This document shows positions 44,502-52,464 of a stretch of 64,000 nt of DNA, one piece after another (the first letter of the stretch is position 1; each line of letters starts with the position of its first letter). Made by a program: the position numbers and the translations under genes. The stretch is from Bacteroidales bacterium. GTDB lineage: Bacteria > Bacteroidota > Bacteroidia > Bacteroidales > 4484-276. The stretch is from positions 1 through 64,000 of the forward strand of contig JACZJL010000098.1 of the NCBI GenBank assembly GCA_014860585.1, given 5' to 3'. The notes under the pieces were generated by a model that was given only the letters and a program-made list of their open reading frames with translations, was not told where the DNA came from and ran no database searches.

Positions 44502-45443
44502 TTAAAGCATTGTCAAAAAATCAAAATGTGTGCTGATCGATTTGTTTTTATGCACACGCTTGATCACGTCGGCGAAAATACCGGCAGTGGATAAAACAGA
44601 GATTTTCCCTTTTGGTTCTCTTGGCAGGGTGTCGGTGACCAATACTTCTGTGAGCGCCGACTTCTCGATCCGCTCAAAAGCATCACCGGAGAAGACCGGA
44701 TGCGTGCAGGCAGCCCTGACGCTTGAAGCGCCCATATCCATCATCAGATCGGCAGCTTTTGTAATTGTACCTGCAGTATCAATAATATCATCTACCAGCA
44801 CTATGTCCCTGTCTTTTACATCACCAATAATCCTGATTGAGTCCACCTCGTTTGCTACTTTCCTGTGTTTGAAGCAGATCACGAGGTCGGTGTCGAGGAA
44901 TTTGGCATAGGCTGCTGCTCTTTTGGTCCCGCCGGTATCAGGCGAGGCCATGGTAAGGTTAGGCAGGTTCATGTTTTTGAGATGTGGGACGAAAATTGAG
45001 GAGGCATACATGTGATCTACCGGGATATCCACAAAACCCTGAATCTGGTCAGAGTGAAGATCCATCGTAATAATGCGGTCAATACCTGCTGCCACCAACA
45101 GATTTGTCATCAGTTTAGCCCCAATACTCACCCGCGGTTTATCTTTACGATCCTGACGGGCAAAGCCAAAATAAGGTATCAACGCCACAACCCGCTTGGC
45201 TGAAGCCCGCTTGGCAGCATCGATCAATAATAAAAGTTCAAAAATGTTATCTGCCGGAGGATTGGTGGATTGAATCAAAAAAACGTCATTACCCCTTATT
45301 GTCTCCTCAAAACAAGGTTGGTACTCACCATCCATAAAATGACTAACGGTCACCTTACCTAATTCTTTTCCAAAGCTTTTTGCAATTTTTTCAGCCAGGT
45401 ATTGCGAACTGCCGCCGGAGAAAATATTGACATTTGATGCCAT
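44502..45443 (-). CDS. prs: Ribose-phosphate pyrophosphokinase
   Basis: A 313-residue PRPP synthetase: ribose-5-phosphate + ATP to PRPP + AMP, feeding purine, pyrimidine, His, Trp and NAD pathways. Conserved motifs: 'SHFMDGEYQPCFEETIRGND', 'PYFGFARQDRKDKPR', 'IITMDLHSDQIQGFV' and the PRPP loop 'DIVLVDDIIDTAGTI'. A longer frame reaches 45563, but a TACTTTCG box (45476-45483) falls within it and family members start 'MxSxVxIFxGxSS', so the ATG at 45443 is used. First gene of prs-rplY-pth. Confidence 0.96.
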   Translation of the reverse strand: MASNVNIFSGGSSQYLAEKIAKSFGKELGKVTVSHFMDGEYQPCFEETIRGNDVFLIQSTNPPADNIFELLLLIDAAKRASAKRVVALIPYFGFARQDRKDKPRVSIGAKLMTNLLVAAGIDRIITMDLHSDQIQGFVDIPVDHMYASSIFVPHLKNMNLPNLTMASPDTGGTKRAAAYAKFLDTDLVICFKHRKVANEVDSIRIIGDVKDRDIVLVDDIIDTAGTITKAADLMMDMGASSVRAACTHPVFSGDAFERIEKSALTEVLVTDTLPREPKGKISVLSTAGIFADVIKRVHKNKSISTHFDFLTML

Positions 45444-45475
45444 GAGGTGGACTTTTTTTGATTTGTTTTGGGCTG

Positions 45476-45483
45476 CGAAAGTA
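45476..45483 (-). promoter_or_regulatory. -7-like element (TACTTTCG) of prs operon
   Basis: TACTTTCG followed by CAGCCC on the minus strand, 32 bp before the prs ATG. Supports the start at 45443. Confidence 0.55.
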
Positions 45484-45546
45484 CAACAATTAATTTTTAC
45501 GGGTGAAATTTTACAAAGGAATATACTTTTACATTTAAGAAAATGA

Positions 45547-45554
45547 TACTTTTG
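45547..45554 (+). promoter_or_regulatory. -7 element (TACTTTTG) of tRNA-Leu
   Basis: TACTTTTG followed by CCGCCGC, about 83 bp before the tRNA. No TTG at -33 was found. Confidence 0.5.
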
Positions 45555-45636
45555 CCGCCGCAAAGCCCAAACATTTAATGTTTTGAAACTATTAAACAGT
45601 TCATTCTCCGGCTTTCTGACTTCAAAAGGTAACCCG

Positions 45637-45718
45637 CCCGAGTGGCGGAATTGGTAGACGCGTTGGTCTCAAAAACCAATGAGCTTTGCTCGTGCCGGTT
45701 CGATTCCGGCCTCGGGTA
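45637..45718 (+). tRNA. tRNA-Leu (anticodon CAA)
   Basis: A class II tRNA of 82 nt. Acceptor stem GCCCGAG pairs with CTCGGGT, D-arm GTGGCGGAATTGGTAGAC, anticodon stem TTGGT/ACCAA with loop CTCAAAA giving CAA (reads TTG), long variable arm TGAGC-TTT-GCTCG, and T-arm GCCGG-TTCGATT-CCGGC. CCA is not encoded. Confidence 0.97.
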
Positions 45719-45722
45719 CCTT

Positions 45723-45759
45723 AAAAGCCCTGTGATCGAAAGGTTTCAGGGTTTTTTTA
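45723..45759 (+). terminator. Terminator of tRNA-Leu
   Basis: AAAAGCCCTG and CAGGGTTTTTT pair with a 15-base loop, then T-run; 5 bp after the tRNA. Confidence 0.75.
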
Positions 45760-45788
45760 TTTCCCCGAAAATTTTCATGCTTTTCTAC

Positions 45789-46241
45789 CTACCTGCTGCC
45801 CAAGAGTTGATTTCTCTCATCAAGCAGCTTATCGATCGCATCATCTGTCAGGTCCGGCCTTTTCAGCATTTCGTCTATCAGCCTGACTCTTTCGTCCGGA
45901 TCGGCTTTTGGATCTTCCTTAGGTGCCTGGTACTCACGAATTGCAGGTTGGAGATTCGTTGTTGTGTCAATGCTATACTCCTCGCCCAGGTCGCTTTTCA
46001 TGATATCCAAAAACTGCCGTACCATTTGTTGAAAAGGCAACCCCAGTTGACCCATCATTTCGAGGGGAATATTGTTTTTGAACATTTCATAGTTGTTGAT
46101 TATGAAATCAATATTCTGTTTTAATATTGGGTCGAGATGCTCAAACCGGGGATCGTTGGTGTTGGCTTTGATTTTTTTTAATAGCCGGATAAGTTCGTCG
46201 AGATCACGCTGAAATGACTCGTTAGCCTGGTTCATACTCAT
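45789..46241 (-). CDS. Conserved-looking cytosolic protein, unknown function
   Basis: A 150-residue protein I do not recognise. It is mostly helical: 'FQRDLDELIRLLKKIKANTN', 'LDPILKQNIDFIINNYEMFK' and the end 'VRLIDEMLKRPDLTDDAIDK' form amphipathic helices joined by a short acidic/Pro linker ('APKEDPKADPDE'). No signal peptide or membrane segment. A longer frame to 46274 contains the TATTTTTG promoter box (46262-46269), so I place the start at ATG 46241; a second ATG follows two codons later. Convergent with tRNA-Leu. Confidence 0.72.
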   Translation of the reverse strand: MSMNQANESFQRDLDELIRLLKKIKANTNDPRFEHLDPILKQNIDFIINNYEMFKNNIPLEMMGQLGLPFQQMVRQFLDIMKSDLGEEYSIDTTTNLQPAIREYQAPKEDPKADPDERVRLIDEMLKRPDLTDDAIDKLLDERNQLLGSR

Positions 46242-46261
46242 GGTCTTTTTGGATTTGCCTG

Positions 46262-46269
46262 CAAAAATA
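46262..46269 (-). promoter_or_regulatory. -7 element (TATTTTTG) of the small protein gene
   Basis: TATTTTTG followed by CAGGC on the minus strand, 20 bp before ATG 46241. Confidence 0.6.
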
Positions 46270-46360
46270 AGCAAGAAAATTAACCTGAAAACGGATTACT
46301 GGTGACAGGGTAATTCTTTTAAACCGTGTCAAAATGAATGAATTCAATGATTCAAAAAAA

Positions 46361-46434
46361 CGAGGCTGTATTAAAAGTCTTCCTGTTAGATTTTCAACCT
46401 TCTGAATTAAAAATAGACTTTTGAGACAGCCTCG
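46361..46434. repeat. 74-bp hairpin element, copy 2
   Basis: Terminal inverted repeats at 46361-46380 and 46415-46434 (18 of 20 paired) match those of the 34075-34148 element, with the same 74-bp length and a reverse-oriented GATTTTCAAC core. It lies between the small protein gene and the M20 dipeptidase stop. Confidence 0.8.
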
Positions 46435-46459
46435 TCTTGTCAAAGAATAATGAATCCCG

Positions 46460-47833
46460 CTATTCTTCCATCATTTCGGTATAATATTTATAAAAGTAAG
46501 GAATGGTTTCGATCCCTTTGTAGAAGTTGAACAACGGATAGTTCTCGTTGGGTGAGTGGATGGCATCAGACTCAAGGCCAAAGCCCATGAGGATGGATTT
46601 TATTCCAAGAATTTTTTCAAATGTCGAAATGATTGGGATACTTCCACCGCTGCGTACCGGAACCGGTCTTTTACCAAAGGTGGTGGTATAAGCTTTATCT
46701 GCAGCCAGATAGGCTTTCATGTCGGTTGGTGAAACGTAGGGATATCCGCCATGCAGCTCGGTTACTTTAACCTTTACTGACTTTGGAGCAATACTTTCGA
46801 AATACCTTGTGAACAGCCCGGCGATCTTTTTGTGATCCTGATGAGGAACCAGTCGCATCGAAATTTTTGCATATGCTTTCGATGGGATGACGGTTTTGGC
46901 TCCTTCGCCGGTGTAACCACCCCAGATGCCATTCACATCAACAGATGGCCTGATGCCAGTGCGCTCGCTGGTGGCAAAACCGGTTTCGCCTTCTATCTCA
47001 GCAATGTCGATCGCTTTTTTGTATTCGTTGAGGTTAAATGGCGCTTTGGCCATCATTTCTCTTTCTTCCATCGAAACTTCGAGCACATCATCATAAAAGC
47101 CGGGGACGGTGATCCTGAAATTTTCATCCTGCAATTGTGCAATCATTCTTGCCAGCACATTGATCGGGTTGGCTACAGCACCTCCATACAGGCCGGAATG
47201 CAGATCGCGGTTGGGGCCGGTCACTTCCACTTCCATGTAAGCCAAACCACGCAACCCTGTGGTAATTGAAGGGATATCCTGCGCAATCATTCCGGTATCG
47301 GAAACCAGGATGATGTCGGCTTTAAGCATCTCTTTATGCAGTTCACAAAATTTCCCGAGGTTGGGCGAACCGATTTCTTCTTCCCCTTCTATCATGAATT
47401 TCACGTTACAGGGTAAAGTATTGGTTTTTACCATCAACTCAAATGCCTTGGCATGCATAAAAGCCTGTCCTTTGTCGTCATCGGCGCCACGGGCAAAGAT
47501 TTTTCCATCCCTGACTTCCGGTTTAAATGGATCGGTTTTCCACAGCTCTATCGGATCAACGGGCATCACATCATAGTGGCCATAGACCAGCACTGTGGGT
47601 TTGGAAGGATCTATCATTTTTTCGCCGTAAACCACCGGGTTGCCATCACTGGGCATTACTTCGGCCCGATCGGCGCCGGCAGCCAGTATGGATATTCTCC
47701 ATTGCTCGGCAGCCCTGATCATGTCATTCTTGTGCTCCTGAATTGAGCTGATTGATGGGATTCTGATTAATTCAAACAATTCTTCGAGAAAGCGATCCTT
47801 GTGCTCGTCAATATACTTCTTTACGTGTTCCAT
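46460..47833 (-). CDS. M20 family dipeptidase
   Basis: A 457-residue metallopeptidase. Zinc-site motifs: 'LVYGHYDVMPVDP' (His and catalytic Asp), 'FARGADDDKGQAFMH' (bridging Asp), 'FMIEGEEEIGSPNL' (general-base Glu and ligand) and a late 'DAIHSPNENY' His. The insert between (about 200-330, 'RDLHSGLYGGAVANPINVL') is the M20 dimerisation domain. It would hydrolyse dipeptides or short peptides in the cytoplasm. No signal peptide. Length and motif order fit the M20 dipeptidase group; exact specificity not shown. Confidence 0.93.
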   Translation of the reverse strand: MEHVKKYIDEHKDRFLEELFELIRIPSISSIQEHKNDMIRAAEQWRISILAAGADRAEVMPSDGNPVVYGEKMIDPSKPTVLVYGHYDVMPVDPIELWKTDPFKPEVRDGKIFARGADDDKGQAFMHAKAFELMVKTNTLPCNVKFMIEGEEEIGSPNLGKFCELHKEMLKADIILVSDTGMIAQDIPSITTGLRGLAYMEVEVTGPNRDLHSGLYGGAVANPINVLARMIAQLQDENFRITVPGFYDDVLEVSMEEREMMAKAPFNLNEYKKAIDIAEIEGETGFATSERTGIRPSVDVNGIWGGYTGEGAKTVIPSKAYAKISMRLVPHQDHKKIAGLFTRYFESIAPKSVKVKVTELHGGYPYVSPTDMKAYLAADKAYTTTFGKRPVPVRSGGSIPIISTFEKILGIKSILMGFGLESDAIHSPNENYPLFNFYKGIETIPYFYKYYTEMMEE

Positions 47834-47909
47834 TTGTAATGTTGATTAAGTTAGTGATTATTTAAAATGAGATTTTTTCCTGATGAGGGGTCTTTGGGTG
47901 AATAAATCA

Positions 47910-47917
47910 TAATTTTG
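47910..47917 (+). promoter_or_regulatory. -7 element (TAATTTTG) of gap
   Basis: TAATTTTG followed by CGATGC, 43 bp before the gap ATG. The nearest TTTG upstream is only 13 bp away, so the -33 is unclear. Confidence 0.45.
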
Positions 47918-47960
47918 CGATGCTCAAAAACGGCGTAAAATTACACATTTAGATTTAAAA

Positions 47961-48977
47961 ATGAAGAAAATCAGGGTAGCAATTAACGGATTTGGCCGCA
48001 TCGGAAGGGTATTCTGCCGCCAGATGATCACCAATCAACAGCTTGAACTGGTCGCTGTAAATGACCTTACCGACCCTCAAACGCTTTGTCACTTGCTCAA
48101 ATACGACTCGGTACACCGGGCGTTTCAGGGAACGGTTGAGTTTGACAAGGACCTTCTGATTATTAATGGTAAAAAAGTGGTTGTGTATAATATTACCAAC
48201 CCTGAAATGATACCCTGGAAGTCGCTTGATGTGGATGTTGTAGTCGAGTCCACCGGAAATTTTACCTCCAAAGAAGGCGCAGAGAAACATTTGCACGCCG
48301 GGGCAAAAAAAGTAGTCATCTCGGCGCCGGCAAAAAATGAAAGCGATAGCATTCAATATGTTGTACTTGGCGTTAACGATCATCAAATCGACTGGAGCGT
48401 TCCGATCATCAGTAATTCATCGTGTACAACCAACAACGTTGCCCCCCTGATTAAAATACTTGACGAGAATTGGGGGATTGAAAAGGGTTTTATCACTACG
48501 GTTCATTCCTATACAAAAGATCAGCATCTGCTCGATGCGCCGCACAAAGACCTTCGCAGAGCCAGGGCAGCAGCCTATTCAATCGTACCAACGACTACCG
48601 GTGCTGCAAAAGCGTCAACCAAAATATTCCCCCATTTGAAAAACAATCTCGGTGGCGCCGGAATCCGGGTTCCGGTTCCAAACGGCTCACTTACTGATCT
48701 CACCTGCACTTTACACAAACCTACCAGCATTCAAGAAATCAATCAGAAATTTAAAGAAGCGGCAGAAGGGAAATTGAAAGGCATCCTACAGTACACCGAA
48801 GACCCGATTGTTAGTATGGATGTGATTGGGAATACCCATTCGGCTGTATTTGATTCGCTGTTAACGGCGGTTTTAGGTGATAAAAACAAGCTGGTGAAGG
48901 TAGTGGCCTGGTACGATAACGAAATGGGGTATTCCACAAGGCTGGTTGAACTGATTGAGCGATTTGCCCCAAAATAG
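47961..48977 (+). CDS. gap: Glyceraldehyde-3-phosphate dehydrogenase, type I
   Basis: A 338-residue GAPDH: G3P + NAD(P)+ + Pi to 1,3-bisphosphoglycerate. It has the Rossmann motif 'VAINGFGRIGRVFCRQ', catalytic Cys in 'ISNSSCTTNNVAPL', the His in 'TTVHSYTKDQHLLDAPHKD' and the C-terminal 'WYDNEMGYSTRLVEL'. Full length. The residue after the second beta strand ('NDLTD') is the Asp typical of NAD preference. Stands alone, divergent from the M20 gene. Confidence 0.97.
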   Translation: MKKIRVAINGFGRIGRVFCRQMITNQQLELVAVNDLTDPQTLCHLLKYDSVHRAFQGTVEFDKDLLIINGKKVVVYNITNPEMIPWKSLDVDVVVESTGNFTSKEGAEKHLHAGAKKVVISAPAKNESDSIQYVVLGVNDHQIDWSVPIISNSSCTTNNVAPLIKILDENWGIEKGFITTVHSYTKDQHLLDAPHKDLRRARAAAYSIVPTTTGAAKASTKIFPHLKNNLGGAGIRVPVPNGSLTDLTCTLHKPTSIQEINQKFKEAAEGKLKGILQYTEDPIVSMDVIGNTHSAVFDSLLTAVLGDKNKLVKVVAWYDNEMGYSTRLVELIERFAPK

Positions 48978-48988
48978 TCTGATGTAGT

Positions 48989-49402
48989 TTAATCTCGTGG
49001 TGGGGTTTTTCGCAGGTTTTTCTTTTCCGACTGCAACTTTTTATCCTGAAGTCTTTTTTTTCTGAACGATTCCGGAAGGCGGGTAACTCGTCGCTTGCGG
49101 GGCACTTTTAGGGCACGCTCAAGTATTTCATAAAATTTCTCGATGGCGGTTTTTTTATTTTTTAATTGCGAACGCCATTCCTGGCATGAAACCACTATGA
49201 TACCCTCCTCCGAAATCTTCTTTTTCAGACGCGATGTTATCCTTGCTTTTTCTTCATCAGTCAGGAGCAGGGAAGCAGCAATATTAAAACGCAGGTCAAT
49301 CCGTGTACTGACCTTATTCACATGCTGACCGCCCGGTCCGCTGCTGCGCGAGGCTACAAAGCTGCACTCATTCTCCAGGTATCTTTCTCTAAGTGTACAA
49401 AT
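48989..49402 (-). CDS. arfB: Alternative ribosome-rescue hydrolase ArfB (YaeJ), non-canonical start
   Basis: A 137-residue ICT1/YaeJ-type peptidyl-tRNA hydrolase that releases stalled ribosomes. The catalytic 'SRSSGPGGQHVNKVST' (GGQ) is followed by the release-factor fold and a basic tail rich in Lys/Arg ('FRKKRLQDKKLQSEKKNLRK'), which enters the mRNA channel. The first ATG/GTG in frame is the GTG at 49321, but it lies after GGQ, so it cannot be the start. The frame upstream reads 'LRERYLENECSFVASRSSG', family-like, and holds no ATG, GTG or TTG; candidate initiators are ATT (49402, used here) or CTG (49378). The start overlaps the stop of the acyl-CoA ligase gene by 14 bp, so translation is probably coupled. 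Confidence 0.88.
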   Translation of the reverse strand: MCTLRERYLENECSFVASRSSGPGGQHVNKVSTRIDLRFNIAASLLLTDEEKARITSRLKKKISEEGIIVVSCQEWRSQLKNKKTAIEKFYEILERALKVPRKRRVTRLPESFRKKRLQDKKLQSEKKNLRKTPPRD

Positions 49403-51056
49403 AGCGCTTAATATTTCTTTTAGGTGTCTTGATAAATTCTACATCTACAATCTCCACATCGGCAATTTGCTCGTATTTAGGCAACTCTTTATTAAATTGC
49501 CTGATCGTGTTTTTCAACTTCAGTTCAATATCCCCAAAACTCATATTGCCACTTTCCATGGCTTCACGATCGGGATAAATCATCGCAATGAGCCTGTTGT
49601 TCTGAACTTTAACCACGCATTCCTGAACAAGAGGCAGGTTGGAGATTTTAGCTTCCAACTCCTCGGGATAGATATTTTGCCCCGAAGGACCAAGAATCAT
49701 ATTTTTACTCCGTCCTTTGATAAATAGATAACCATCTTTGTCAAGATAGCCCAGATCACCGGTTTTCAGCCAACCATCCCTAGTAAATGCCTCTTTGGTT
49801 GCCACCTCATTTTTGTAATAACCACTCATGATGTTGTCGCCTTTTACAAGAATTTCACCTGTTTCATCCCCGGAATTTTCCTTTTTTATCCTTATTTGCA
49901 TCCTGTCAACAACTCTTCCTGCCGACCGGTGTTTTGATTCTTTCCAACCGGAATAGGTGATTAGCGGGCCGCATTCAGTCATCCCGTAACCAATGGTAAA
50001 GCGAAACCCGATTTTTCTGAAAAACTCCTCCACATCTTCGCTCAAAGGAGCGCCGCCGATAACCAGTTCATAAAATCTTCCGCCAAAAGACTCAGTAAGT
50101 TTTTTCTCCACCTTCTTTTGAATTAAGCCTGAAAGAACCGGTGCATGCAGCAAAATTTTCATCATGGGTTTATCAATGGCCGGCAGGATGCGTTTTTTAT
50201 AAATTTTCTCGATGACAAGCGGCACAGATAAAATCAAATGTGGTTTAACCTCCTGAAATGCTTTGGTGACAATCTGGGGAGAAGGAATTCGGGTTAAAAA
50301 AGTGATGTGGCAACCAAGTGTCACTGGAAACAGGAATTCAAACAAAAGCCCGTAAGCATGTGCCAATGGAAGAAAGGAAACAATTTTTTCGCCTGCTTTC
50401 AATGGCATATTTTCCTGTGCAAATTTGATGTTGGAATAAATGCTCCGTCGTGGAAGCATTACCCCCTTTGTAAAACCTGATGTTCCGCTGGTGTAAGAAA
50501 TAACACAGATATCATCAGCATTAAAATCACCGAAATGAATTCCATCCTGCGTAATATGCTTCGCGTCAAATTGATGACTAACTTTTTCAACCATATCTTT
50601 CAGGCGCTTCGAGGGATCTGACATAACCGAGTAATCCGATAATTTCAAAATTCCTGTAAGGTGCTCAAAGTGTTCGATATCAATTTTTTCATAGCTTGAT
50701 TCGGAAACAAACAGCAATTTAGCATCCGAATGATTGATGATATGATGAATGTTATCAGTCGAAAAATCTGGCAGGATGGGAACGGCTATTGCTCCATAGG
50801 TAAGAATTCCGAGGAAAGTTATTCCCCACATGGATGAGTTACTGCCAAGCAGGGCAATTTTATCCCCTTTTGCAATCTTTGCAGCAGCAAAAAGCTGGTG
50901 CAGATAGAGAATTTTTTCGCCTGATTCGCGATATGTCAACGTATTTCCATTATAATCGGTAAAAGCTTCCAAATGCCAGTTTTGGCGGATTGTATCTGCG
51001 AAAAGATGGTTGAGATGGTGGGAAAGTGGGTTTTGTTTTTTAGGTTTTTTGAGCAT
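49389..51056 (-). CDS. Long-chain acyl-CoA synthetase (AMP-binding)
   Basis: A 555-residue adenylate-forming ligase that activates a fatty acid with ATP and CoA. Motifs: 'VISYTSGTSGFTKGVMLP' (P-loop, about 185-202), 'TIGYGMTECGPLITYSG' (about 352-368), 'LKTGDLGYLDKDGYLFIKGR' (about 430-449) and 'KNMILGPSGQNIYPEELEAK'. The C-terminal catalytic Lys is expected in 'EFIKTPKRNIKR'. Acyl chain specificity is not evident. It is probably cotranscribed with arfB, whose start overlaps its stop. Confidence 0.93.
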   Translation of the reverse strand: MLKKPKKQNPLSHHLNHLFADTIRQNWHLEAFTDYNGNTLTYRESGEKILYLHQLFAAAKIAKGDKIALLGSNSSMWGITFLGILTYGAIAVPILPDFSTDNIHHIINHSDAKLLFVSESSYEKIDIEHFEHLTGILKLSDYSVMSDPSKRLKDMVEKVSHQFDAKHITQDGIHFGDFNADDICVISYTSGTSGFTKGVMLPRRSIYSNIKFAQENMPLKAGEKIVSFLPLAHAYGLLFEFLFPVTLGCHITFLTRIPSPQIVTKAFQEVKPHLILSVPLVIEKIYKKRILPAIDKPMMKILLHAPVLSGLIQKKVEKKLTESFGGRFYELVIGGAPLSEDVEEFFRKIGFRFTIGYGMTECGPLITYSGWKESKHRSAGRVVDRMQIRIKKENSGDETGEILVKGDNIMSGYYKNEVATKEAFTRDGWLKTGDLGYLDKDGYLFIKGRSKNMILGPSGQNIYPEELEAKISNLPLVQECVVKVQNNRLIAMIYPDREAMESGNMSFGDIELKLKNTIRQFNKELPKYEQIADVEIVDVEFIKTPKRNIKRYLYT

Positions 51057-51094
51057 TTCATTTCAGATTTTTAGTAAAAAGATAAGTTTATTCT

Positions 51095-51123
51095 TTGCAA
51101 GATTACGATTTTTTTTAGTTTTG
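51095..51123 (+). promoter_or_regulatory. Bacteroidota-type promoter (TTG-N18-TAGTTTTG)
   Basis: TTG 51095-51097 and TAGTTTTG 51116-51123 with an 18-bp spacer, 37 bp before the ATG of the eight-cysteine protein. Confidence 0.68.
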
Positions 51124-51160
51124 AAGCACCATTTAACCTGCATTAATAATTGCATAACCA

Positions 51161-52453
51161 ATGAACAGATATGTTGAGCAGTTGATCGAAGACATCAGGA
51201 AAGCAGCGGCAAATGCACCTCAACCGGACGATGATGAAACAGAAATCTCAGATGAGGAGGCCCTTGCCCGTCATTTTGATGATGTAGAACAATACCTGCA
51301 CGGTGAGCGGGAAAAATTATCAGAGATTATTGGAATTCCACTCAATTTGTTGCCTTCTCCCGGAAAACTAACTAAAACCCAGATCAGCAAATTAACAGTG
51401 GAGCTGGTCAGGCTCCTTAATGTCTGGAATTTTTATCCGGATTTTCCCAATAATCTGCCTGATCATATGAAATACGCCGCATTGCTCGGAATTTGGGAGA
51501 GTGAGCAGGTTTATATGAATTCAGGAGAAACCCACCTTGAGTTTTGTGATTATGATCCGTCAGACTGCCCTTTTCCAGGATATTGCAAATCATGTGATGA
51601 CTTCAATACCGATCCTGAAGAATCGGAAGATGATACTACGGATGAAATAGAAGATGGCTGGCTTTTTCCTGATTCGAATTTCGTGGTGAATAAGCCTGGC
51701 AAAGACGACCAGGATAGTGATGAAAAATTTATAACCGGTATATTTAACTATTGTGATCGCTGGTGTGAACGATGTGATTTTACTACACGCTGCAGAAGTT
51801 TTGCCATGGAATTAGAGCTGCAAAAAGAGTTTGAGGAGGAAGCACTCGAAGATGAAAATCTTGCCAACGATTTGCTTGAAGATTTCAACGAAAACCAGGA
51901 TGACAATATCTCTGACGAAAATCCTTATACCTTACCCGATGATTTGTTCAAATTTGATGAACTTGATGAGTCCGATCCAGATAGTCGCAAAGACTTCTTT
52001 TCAGTCTATCAAAAAACAGAACGACACCCTCTTTCAGTACTATCGGACGAATACTCGCAAGATGCCGGTGCTTGGTTGTATAAACATCACACTGAGTTTG
52101 AGAAAAATCTAATCCGCTGGCTTGCCAGCGGACATGCCGATAAAATTTCAGAGGCTTTTAACGTGTTGATGTGGTATCATCTGTTTATCCATATCAAACT
52201 CAAAAGAGCAATCAATGGCTACTATGAACTGGAAAATTTTGACGACGTGGAGTATGATATGAACGGCACAGCCAAAGTCGCCCTGATTTCGGTGGATCGT
52301 TCGCTTGACGCCTGGCGCACCCTTAAACTTTACTTCAAGACCGGTGCGACTACCATTGATGAATTTCGGGGTCAACTGGAAAATATCAGGTTGATGACCG
52401 AAGAGATGTTTCCTGAAGCAAGACATTTTATCAGGCCAGGGCTTGATGAATAA
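51161..52453 (+). CDS. Acidic protein with two four-cysteine clusters, unknown function
   Basis: A 430-residue cytosolic protein I do not recognise. The first 60 residues and 145-300 are very acidic. Two cysteine clusters stand out: Cys129, 136, 142, 145 ('CDYDPSDCPFPGYCKSC') and Cys198, 202, 205, 211 ('CDRWCERCDFTTRC'). The second holds CX3CX2C, the spacing also used by iron-sulfur and radical-SAM proteins, but no SAM-domain features follow. The C-terminal third (about 300-430) is helical and begins 'DAGAWLYKHHTEFEKNLIRW'. Two zinc or iron-sulfur sites are possible. It has its own promoter and is convergent with kynureninase by 11 bp. Confidence 0.75.
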   Translation: MNRYVEQLIEDIRKAAANAPQPDDDETEISDEEALARHFDDVEQYLHGEREKLSEIIGIPLNLLPSPGKLTKTQISKLTVELVRLLNVWNFYPDFPNNLPDHMKYAALLGIWESEQVYMNSGETHLEFCDYDPSDCPFPGYCKSCDDFNTDPEESEDDTTDEIEDGWLFPDSNFVVNKPGKDDQDSDEKFITGIFNYCDRWCERCDFTTRCRSFAMELELQKEFEEEALEDENLANDLLEDFNENQDDNISDENPYTLPDDLFKFDELDESDPDSRKDFFSVYQKTERHPLSVLSDEYSQDAGAWLYKHHTEFEKNLIRWLASGHADKISEAFNVLMWYHLFIHIKLKRAINGYYELENFDDVEYDMNGTAKVALISVDRSLDAWRTLKLYFKTGATTIDEFRGQLENIRLMTEEMFPEARHFIRPGLDE

Positions 52454-52464
52454 CTTGTAGATAA

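Noticed and set aside
45601-45760. A protein frame covering the tRNA-Leu gene (45642-46124)
   Set aside because: It is an accidental reading of the tRNA and of the antisense of the 150-residue gene.
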